Of a stretch of 21,389 nt of DNA, positions 17,100 through 21,389 are shown in pieces (position 1 is the stretch's first letter; the number at the start of each line of letters is the position of its first letter). The DNA lies in NCBI GenBank assembly GCA_900555125.1, contig USKH01000002.1, positions 1 to 21,389 on the forward strand. Reading direction: 5' to 3'. The position numbers and the translations under genes were made by a program. The notes under the pieces are model-generated. The model did no database searches and was not told the DNA's origin. It worked only from the letters and a program-made list of their open reading frames with translations. Origin of the DNA: an uncultured Clostridium sp. GTDB lineage: Bacteria; Bacillota; Clostridia; Christensenellales; Pumilibacteraceae.

Positions 17100-17798
17100 T
17101 TAACTTTTTGATTTAATCCGCATTCCGGAAAGATCGCGCAGCACTTTGCTTGCCATCGTAAGTCCCATGGCAGCCGGCACAGGCATCATGCTGGCAGGCG
17201 TTCTGCCTCCCGAAGCGTTTGCGGGAATTTCCCTTGTATAGGCAACCGTAACGCCTTCGATCCCGAGGTCGGCAAGCTTGCGACGAATAACCTTTGCAAG
17301 CGGACATACGGAAGTTTTTGAAATATCCGCTATTTCTATTCTCGTTGGATCGAGTTTGTTTCCCGCTCCCATTGCGCTTATGATCGGAACGTCCGCTTGT
17401 TTGCAACGCTTTATCAGCTCGATTTTAGCGGTAACGTTGTCTATCGCGTCCACGACGTAATCGAAAGAGCCGAGTTCTATAAAATCGGCGTTGTCGGGCA
17501 GATAAAATTCGCAGTACGCTTCGACTTTTACGTCCGGATTAATGTCCAGCATACGCTGTTTCATCACGTCTACTTTGTTTTTGCCTATCGTGCTTGTAAG
17601 AGCCACTATCTGACGGTTTATATTGCTTTCGTCCACGACGTCTTTATCGATAATCGCAATACGACCGACGCCGCTGCGCGTTAACGCTTCAACGACATAT
17701 CCGCCTACTCCGCCTACTCCGAACACCGCAACCGACGAATTTTTCAAATTTTCGAGCGCGTCTGCGCCGATCAGCATTTCACATCTGCAAAATCGCAT
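17100..17798 (-). CDS. tcdA: tRNA threonylcarbamoyladenosine dehydratase, ThiF/E1-like
   Basis: TcdA (CsdL, YrvM) is a cytoplasmic enzyme that uses ATP to cyclise t6A at position 37 of ANN-decoding tRNAs to ct6A. The protein is 232 aa. The family N-terminus is RFCRCEMLIGADALENLKNS. The E1-like nucleotide-binding fold shows as VFGVGGVGGYVVEALTRSGVG, with the downstream Asp and SNINRQ motif, and VVDAIDNVTAKIELI. The C-terminal region has CPLAKVIRRKL. The ATG directly abuts the stop of the metal ATPase gene (TAAATG), with CGGAGA inside the ATPase's last codons, so it is co-transcribed and coupled with the metal operon. A link between this tRNA modification and metal export is not established; it may be chance placement. 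Confidence 0.92.
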   Translation of the reverse strand: MRFCRCEMLIGADALENLKNSSVAVFGVGGVGGYVVEALTRSGVGRIAIIDKDVVDESNINRQIVALTSTIGKNKVDVMKQRMLDINPDVKVEAYCEFYLPDNADFIELGSFDYVVDAIDNVTAKIELIKRCKQADVPIISAMGAGNKLDPTRIEIADISKTSVCPLAKVIRRKLADLGIEGVTVAYTREIPANASGGRTPASMMPVPAAMGLTMASKVLRDLSGMRIKSKS

Positions 17799-19658
17799 TT
17801 ATTTCTCCGTACTTTTCTTGTTTTTACCGGCGGAAAGGCGAAGCGCATTGAGTATGGCAAGCATCGCAACGCCGACATCTCCCGAAACCGACAACCACAT
17901 ATTGCCCAGCCCCACTACCGACAGAACCATTATTCCTATTTTGACGACCAGCGACAAAACTATGTTTTCTTTTACTATACGTAACGTTTTGCGGCATACG
18001 GCGGCTGCTTTATCCAGCATGCGAAGATCGCCGTACATAAGGACCGCGTCGGCGGCTTCTACTGCGCTGTCGCTTCCGATACTGCCCATTGCAATACCGA
18101 CGTCCGCACGAACAAGCGAGGGGGCGTCGTTTATTCCGTCGCCGAGATAAGCAACCACGTCGCCTTTTTTCTTGTCCTTTATAAGTTCTTCTATTTTTTC
18201 CACTTTGTCGCCGGGCAGAAGTTCGGCGTAAACGGCGTCGATACCGGCTTCCTTCGCGACGTGCTCGGCGGTGAGTTTGTTGTCGCCGGTGAGCATAACC
18301 GTTTTTGCTCCTCTCTTTTTAAGGTCGGAAATAGCCTCTTTTGCGCCCTCTTTGAGAGTGTCGCGAACGACTATAACGCCTTTGTATTCGCCGTTTTTGG
18401 CAACGTACACCACGCTTCCGAACAGATCGACGGGATTGAAAACAATATCATTGTCGCGCATGAGTTTTGCGCTGCCGGCAAGAATAACGTCGCCGTCCTT
18501 ACGCGCAACCGTGCCTTTTCCGCTTATTTCGGTGAGTTCCCAGCCTGCGGAGTCAGAACTTGCAGCGTTTTTGATTGCAAGTGCGATGGGGTGCATGGAG
18601 CCGCTTTCGGCAATTGCGGCAAGCGAAAGAATTTCTTCTTTGTTTTCGGCGGGAACGACGTCCGACACCGAAAATTCGCCTTTGGTAACAGTTCCGGTTT
18701 TATCCATAGCGTAGACGTTTGCACGTGCAAGCATTTCCACATAGTTGCTGCCTTTAACCAGCAGTCCGCAACGCGATGCCGCACCTATTCCGCAGAAAAA
18801 CGCCATCGGAACGCTTATTACTATCGCGCACGGGCAGGACACGACCAAAAAATTGAGCGCGGTTTCGATCCAACGCGTCCAGTCATGGTCGAACAGCGGC
18901 GGAATTATGCCAACTATCACGGCAAGCGCAACGACTATAGGCGTGTACACAAGCGCGAAACGCGAAATGAAGTTTTCGGCTTTTGCTTTTTTATCGGCGG
19001 CGTTTTCGGCAAGATCGAGTATACGCGCAACCGTACTGCCCTCGTATTCGGTGGTAGCGCGCACATGAATTACTCCCGATTGATTTATGCTGCCCGAAAG
19101 CACGCTGTCGCCCTCTTTTGCTTGCACGGGAACGCTTTCGCCGGTGAGCGCCTTTACGTCGAGATAAGTGGTGCCGCTTTCGATAACGCCGTCAAGCGGA
19201 ATTCTGTCGCCCACGTGCACCACTATTATGTCTCCGACCGATACTTCTTCCGGTTCGACTTTCACTTCTTCGCCGCTACGCAGAACATATGCGCAATCGG
19301 GGCGAAGTTCGAGCAGCGAAGAAATGCTGCCGCGCGATTTTCCGACGGCGTAACGCTGAAATACTTCGCCCAGCTGGTAAAGCGTGAGTACCGCAACAGC
19401 TTCGGGAAATTCCTTTATGCAGAACGCACCCACCGACGCCACTATCATCAAAAAGTTTTCGTCGAAAACTCTGCCGCGCGCAATATTTTTGCATGCTTTG
19501 ATAATTACGTCGTAGCCGACTACAACATCCCCCGCGACATATGCGGCAAGCGCAATCCAAAATAAGCCGAAGTGATTCAGCGTCATTCCCGCCGTAAGTA
19601 AAACAGTCGCAACGGCAATTCTTATAAGAGTTTGTTTATTTTTCGACAGTTTTTTCAT
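17799..19658 (-). CDS. cadA: P1B-type heavy-metal (Zn/Cd/Pb) efflux ATPase
   Basis: This is an inner-membrane metal exporter of 619 aa. The intramembrane metal site is SCPCAIVIS (Cys275, Cys277). TGES, the phosphorylation site DKTGTVTKG (Asp319) and the hinge GDGINDAPSLVRADVGIAMG are intact. The P1B His-Pro motif is SGSMHPIALAI, with Met in place of the usual Glu. The last membrane helix keeps the Asp (WLSVSGDVGVAM) that marks the Zn/Cd/Pb group (P1B-2), preceded by a conserved Lys (VVKIGIM). There is no N-terminal HMA domain; it is encoded as a separate gene just upstream, which ends 2 bases before this ATG. No ribosome binding site is visible at 19658, so translation probably relies on reinitiation after the HMA gene. 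Whether zinc, cadmium or lead is the main ion cannot be decided from sequence. Confidence 0.94.
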   Translation of the reverse strand: MKKLSKNKQTLIRIAVATVLLTAGMTLNHFGLFWIALAAYVAGDVVVGYDVIIKACKNIARGRVFDENFLMIVASVGAFCIKEFPEAVAVLTLYQLGEVFQRYAVGKSRGSISSLLELRPDCAYVLRSGEEVKVEPEEVSVGDIIVVHVGDRIPLDGVIESGTTYLDVKALTGESVPVQAKEGDSVLSGSINQSGVIHVRATTEYEGSTVARILDLAENAADKKAKAENFISRFALVYTPIVVALAVIVGIIPPLFDHDWTRWIETALNFLVVSCPCAIVISVPMAFFCGIGAASRCGLLVKGSNYVEMLARANVYAMDKTGTVTKGEFSVSDVVPAENKEEILSLAAIAESGSMHPIALAIKNAASSDSAGWELTEISGKGTVARKDGDVILAGSAKLMRDNDIVFNPVDLFGSVVYVAKNGEYKGVIVVRDTLKEGAKEAISDLKKRGAKTVMLTGDNKLTAEHVAKEAGIDAVYAELLPGDKVEKIEELIKDKKKGDVVAYLGDGINDAPSLVRADVGIAMGSIGSDSAVEAADAVLMYGDLRMLDKAAAVCRKTLRIVKENIVLSLVVKIGIMVLSVVGLGNMWLSVSGDVGVAMLAILNALRLSAGKNKKSTEK

Positions 19659-19660
19659 AA

Positions 19661-19879
19661 TTAAATATGCAGCACGCAGTCGGGTTCGACCTTAGCGCAC
19701 ACTTTTTTGACTTCCTTCAGAATTTCGTCGGCGCGCTCCTCTTCGATTTCGAGAATCATCTTCTGGTTCATAAAGCTTACGGATGCGTTGTTGATGCCGT
19801 TGATTTTTTTAACGTTGTTTTCCATTTCGGCAGCGCAGTTTGCGCAGTCCAGGTCTTCGAGTCTGATTACTTTTTTCAT
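19661..19879 (-). CDS. Free-standing HMA metal-binding protein
   Basis: A 72-aa heavy-metal-associated (HMA, ferredoxin-like) domain. The metal site is DLDCANCAAEME, two Cys in a CxxC arrangement near residues 13-16, and the remainder fits the beta-alpha-beta-beta-alpha-beta fold (VSFMNQKMILEIEEE). Metal-binding side chains other than the CxxC cannot be assigned. In most CadA/ZntA pumps this domain is the N-terminus of the ATPase; here it is a separate soluble protein that probably hands metal to the pump. It has the strongest ribosome binding site of the operon, AAGGAGG, which overlaps the end of the regulator gene. Its stop codon lies 2 bases before the ATPase ATG, in a different frame. Confidence 0.92.
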   Translation of the reverse strand: MKKVIRLEDLDCANCAAEMENNVKKINGINNASVSFMNQKMILEIEEERADEILKEVKKVCAKVEPDCVLHI

Positions 19880-19882
19880 AAG

Positions 19883-20260
19883 TTAGTCCTCCTTAAGATG
19901 TTCGAGAGCCATCTGATAAATCTTTTTAATATGTTCGTCGTCCAGCGAATAGAATATTTCCTTTCCGCTTCTCCTGCTCTTTACTATTTTGGTCTGCCGG
20001 AGCGTACGCAATTGATGCGACACCGCCGATTTTGTCATATGAAGCAAATCCGCTATATCGCACACGCAAAGCTCCTTTTCAAACAGAGCCGATATTATGC
20101 GCGTTCGGGTGGAGTCGCCGAACACCTTGAAAAGCTCGGCTATTTCGTACAGAACGTCCTCATCCGGCAACACGTTTTCGACGTATTCGACCACGTCGCT
20201 GTGCACGTGCTCGCAATCGCACATTTCGCCGTCAAGTTCTTTTTCGTTGTCTTCCGTCAT
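19883..20260 (-). CDS. ArsR/SmtB-family metal-sensing repressor (CadC/ZiaR-like)
   Basis: A 125-aa winged-helix repressor that is expected to bind its operator without metal and release when metal binds. The DNA-binding helix is MTKSAVSHQLRTLR (75-88). It keeps both classic metal sites. The alpha3N site uses Cys65 and Cys67 (ELCVCD) plus N-terminal Cys14 and Cys16 (CDCEHVH). The alpha5 dimer-interface site has Asp108, His110, His121 and Glu124, with the same spacing as SmtB Asp104, His106, His117 and Glu120. CadC and ZiaR also carry both, which suggests response to Zn and to softer ions such as Cd or Pb. ATG at 20260 has CGGAG 8 bases upstream. It heads the operon and probably controls its own promoter. 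Confidence 0.93.
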   Translation of the reverse strand: MTEDNEKELDGEMCDCEHVHSDVVEYVENVLPDEDVLYEIAELFKVFGDSTRTRIISALFEKELCVCDIADLLHMTKSAVSHQLRTLRQTKIVKSRRSGKEIFYSLDDEHIKKIYQMALEHLKED

Positions 20261-20286
20261 ACGCTTGTCTCCGTTTTTAATTACGC

Positions 20287-20321
20287 TTCAATCGAATTTT
20301 CTTTCGATCCTTTCGATTGAA
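20287..20321. repeat. 10-bp inverted repeat in the leader of the metal operon
   Basis: TTCAATCGAA (20287-20296) and TTCGATTGAA (20312-20321) are perfect complements separated by 15 bases; TTTCGAT also occurs twice in direct order inside. It lies in the 5' leader (about 82 nt) of the metal-operon mRNA, where it could fold as a hairpin or act as a second repressor site. Confidence 0.65.
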
Positions 20322-20323
20322 TG

Positions 20324-20377
20324 GTTGAATGGTTGTTCAACTGTTTATATTATATGCAACCGTGCCGAAAATGTCAA
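20324..20377 (-). promoter_or_regulatory. Consensus promoter and SmtB/CadC-type operator of the metal operon
   Basis: On the minus strand TTGACA (20372-20377), 17 bases and TATAAT (20349-20354), both perfect consensus hexamers. The predicted start is about 20342. The operator GTTGAA-TGGTTG-TTCAAC (20324-20341) begins right at +1 and has the TGAA-N6-TTCA form known for SmtB/ZiaR sites. A tandem copy of TTGAATGG occupies 20317-20332. A strong promoter held by the repressor is the expected logic for a metal-export operon. Confidence 0.88.
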
Positions 20378-20458
20378 GCGATTTCGGCAATAATTTCAAA
20401 CTTTTTGATTAAATTCAGATAAAAAAGACGTTCTTGTCCAAACGATTGGACTTTTTTT
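20359..20458 (+). ncRNA. Candidate small RNA divergent from the metal operon
   Basis: A plus-strand promoter, TTGAAT (20325-20330), 17 bases and TATTAT (20348-20353), overlaps the operator and -10 box of the metal operon. Transcription from about 20359 would give an RNA of about 100 nt: a perfect 8-bp hairpin TGCCGAAA/TTTCGGCA (20363-20370 with 20382-20389), an AU-rich single strand, and an intrinsic terminator GTCCAA/TTGGAC with seven T (20436-20458). There is no plus-strand gene upstream for that terminator to serve. A 13-codon frame (20371-20412) has no ribosome binding site and is probably chance. This is a prediction from layout only; no family is recognised. Confidence 0.35.
20436..20458 (+). 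terminator. Intrinsic terminator without an upstream gene
   Basis: GTCCAA-ACGA-TTGGAC, a 6-bp stem with a 4-base loop, is followed by seven T on the plus strand. It lies upstream of the pseudouridine synthase promoter and downstream of no annotated plus-strand gene, so it either ends the candidate small RNA or insulates the next gene from divergent transcription. Confidence 0.75.
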
Positions 20459-20480
20459 CGGTTTACAAATGTAAAAACGA

Positions 20481-20509
20481 TTGCAATTTTGCCCGAATTT
20501 TAGTACAAT
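20481..20509 (+). promoter_or_regulatory. Promoter of the pseudouridine synthase gene (leaderless)
   Basis: TTGCAA (20481-20486), 17 bases and TACAAT (20504-20509). The ATG at 20516 starts 6 bases after the -10 box, so the expected +1 is its A. No ribosome binding site is seen. This is the same geometry as the XRE gene promoter. Confidence 0.65.
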
Positions 20510-20515
20510 TAAAGC

Positions 20516-21343
20516 ATGAAAAAGATAACGTTTACCGCAAATCGCGCAGAAAAATTGCTGAAATCGCTCGAAAAAAACGTGGAAGGCGCAAGCTATTCCG
20601 CTTTTTCCGCCGCACTTCGCAAAAAAGACGTAGCGGTAAACGGAATAAAACAGCGCGAAAACTCGGATGTCGTACCCGGCGATGAAATTACGATTTTTCT
20701 GCCGGACAGCGCATTCCGCCCGAATTTTACAATATTTTACGAGGATGAAAATGTTCTTTTCGTAAACAAAGGCAAGGAAATCGAGGTGTGCGACGGCGAA
20801 AAAAACGTAGCGGACGAACTTAAAAAAGCGGGAAAATGTATTATCCCCGTCCATCGCATCGACAGAAATACGTCAGGTCTTGTGATGTTTGCAAAAACCC
20901 GTGAAGCGTTCGAGGCGTTTTTGCGCGCGCTGAAAGAGGAAAGAATTAAAAAATATTACGAAGCCGAAGTTTTCGGAACGCCGGAAAATAAAAACGGCGT
21001 TTTTATCGATTATATGAAAAAAGACGCGTCAAAAAAGTTTGTTTCGGTGCGCTCCGCTCCCGCCGCCGGCTATCAAAAAACCGAAACATATTACAGTGTA
21101 ATTAAAAGTTCGGGCAAGACTGCTTTGCTTTGCGTGCGCATCTCGGGCGGATTTACACACCAGATACGGGCATGCCTTGCCTATCACGATTTGCCGATAA
21201 TAGGCGACGGAAAATACGGCAGGTGCGAAATAAACCGTGCTTTCGGATCGAAATATCAGCGACTTACGGCAAAAAAACTGGTTTTCGATTTTGCGGAAGA
21301 CTCATGTTTACGGTATTTGAACGACAAAAAAATAGAGTTGTAA
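20516..21343 (+). CDS. RluA-family 23S rRNA/tRNA pseudouridine synthase
   Basis: This cytoplasmic enzyme isomerises uridine to pseudouridine in structured RNA. The protein is 275 aa. Residues 1-64 form an S4-like RNA-binding domain (LLKSLEKN ... LRKKDVAVNGIK). The catalytic domain has the family motif HRIDRNTSG with nucleophile Asp116. The later motif reads GGFTHQIRACLA, where GRTHQIR is usual, so Phe replaces the Arg. DGKYG follows as expected. It belongs to the RluC/RluD/YlyB group, but the exact target uridine cannot be assigned. The start is well supported by the promoter spacing even though no ribosome binding site precedes it. A further reading frame begins 7 bases after the stop codon, so it may be the first gene of an operon that runs off the window. 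Confidence 0.9.
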   Translation: MKKITFTANRAEKLLKSLEKNVEGASYSAFSAALRKKDVAVNGIKQRENSDVVPGDEITIFLPDSAFRPNFTIFYEDENVLFVNKGKEIEVCDGEKNVADELKKAGKCIIPVHRIDRNTSGLVMFAKTREAFEAFLRALKEERIKKYYEAEVFGTPENKNGVFIDYMKKDASKKFVSVRSAPAAGYQKTETYYSVIKSSGKTALLCVRISGGFTHQIRACLAYHDLPIIGDGKYGRCEINRAFGSKYQRLTAKKLVFDFAEDSCLRYLNDKKIEL

Positions 21344-21350
21344 GAATAAT

Positions 21351-21389
21351 ATGTCCCAAAATAATGCGCCCATATTACAGAGCAGGGGG
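21351..21389 (+). CDS. Start of an unidentified gene, cut by window edge
   Basis: ATG at 21351 opens a frame (MSQNNAPILQSRG) that runs to the last base. It begins 7 bases after the pseudouridine synthase stop, with only a weak AAGA-like site upstream. Thirteen residues are too few to name a family, and it may not be a real gene. Confidence 0.35.
   Translation, partial: MSQNNAPILQSRG

Noticed and set aside
18261..19565. A 434-codon plus-strand open frame
   Set aside because: It is fully antisense to the metal ATPase, whose motifs are unmistakable, and it shows no domain of its own.
19656..19672. Programmed frameshift fusing the HMA domain to the ATPase
   Set aside because: No slippery heptamer or downstream stimulatory structure is visible; separate genes with reinitiation explain the junction better.
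20371..20412. A 13-codon plus-strand frame as a leader peptide
   Set aside because: No ribosome binding site, and its ATG lies in the loop of the hairpin; a chance frame is more likely.
1..21389. CRISPR arrays, tRNA or rRNA genes, insertion sequences, phage or defence genes
   Set aside because: I looked for regular repeats, cloverleaf-like segments, transposase motifs and known defence motifs on both strands and saw none.

Overview
This window reads as a chromosome segment of a low-to-mid GC Gram-positive bacterium of the Clostridia type, probably an uncultured gut lineage; Christensenellales is my guess from general look, not something the sequence proves. The evidence is the Firmicutes gene order murB - PHP - whiA - dnaE - pfkA, GGAG-type ribosome binding sites, sigma-A-like promoters (TTGACA/TATAAT with 17-base spacers) and the families present. 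Most genes lie on the minus strand, tightly packed, with overlapping stop and start codons. No rRNA, tRNA, insertion sequence, phage gene or CRISPR array is visible.

Layout. (1) 1-3885, minus: a giant N-terminally membrane-anchored or lipid-anchored protein, cut by the window edge, built from at least three copies of a repeated domain I do not recognise. (2) 3967-7871, minus: a two-gene unit of a CtpE-like P-type cation ATPase followed by galactokinase. (3) 7981-9534: a divergent pair, an XRE regulator with a membrane tail (minus) and a PAP2-like membrane protein (plus), with both promoters in the 231-base gap. (4) 9535-9763: converging terminators. (5) 9764-16890, minus: murB, a PHP-domain phosphoesterase, whiA and dnaE joined by 1- to 4-base overlaps, then pfkA. 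The rapZ and yvcK genes that usually sit between PHP and whiA in clostridia are absent. (6) 17100-20260, minus: a heavy-metal export operon of an ArsR/SmtB sensor, a free-standing HMA metallochaperone, a P1B-type Zn/Cd/Pb ATPase and the tRNA-modification gene tcdA. (7) 20516-21343, plus: an RluA-family pseudouridine synthase, then the first codons of another gene at the edge.

How the parts work together. The metal operon is the best-resolved circuit. A perfect consensus promoter is followed at its start site by a TTGAA-N6-TTCAA operator of the SmtB/CadC class, and the sensor keeps the ligands of both classic metal sites (alpha3N and alpha5). Metal binding should release the sensor, and the operon then supplies a metal-delivery protein and an efflux pump.

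The most unusual spot is 20324-20509, between the metal operon and the pseudouridine synthase. A plus-strand promoter overlaps the same operator and could make an RNA of about 100 nt with an 8-bp 5' hairpin, an AU-rich middle and an intrinsic terminator, which would be a metal-responsive small RNA. Two other genes (the XRE regulator and the pseudouridine synthase) have their -10 box exactly 6 bases before ATG and no ribosome binding site, which points to leaderless mRNAs.
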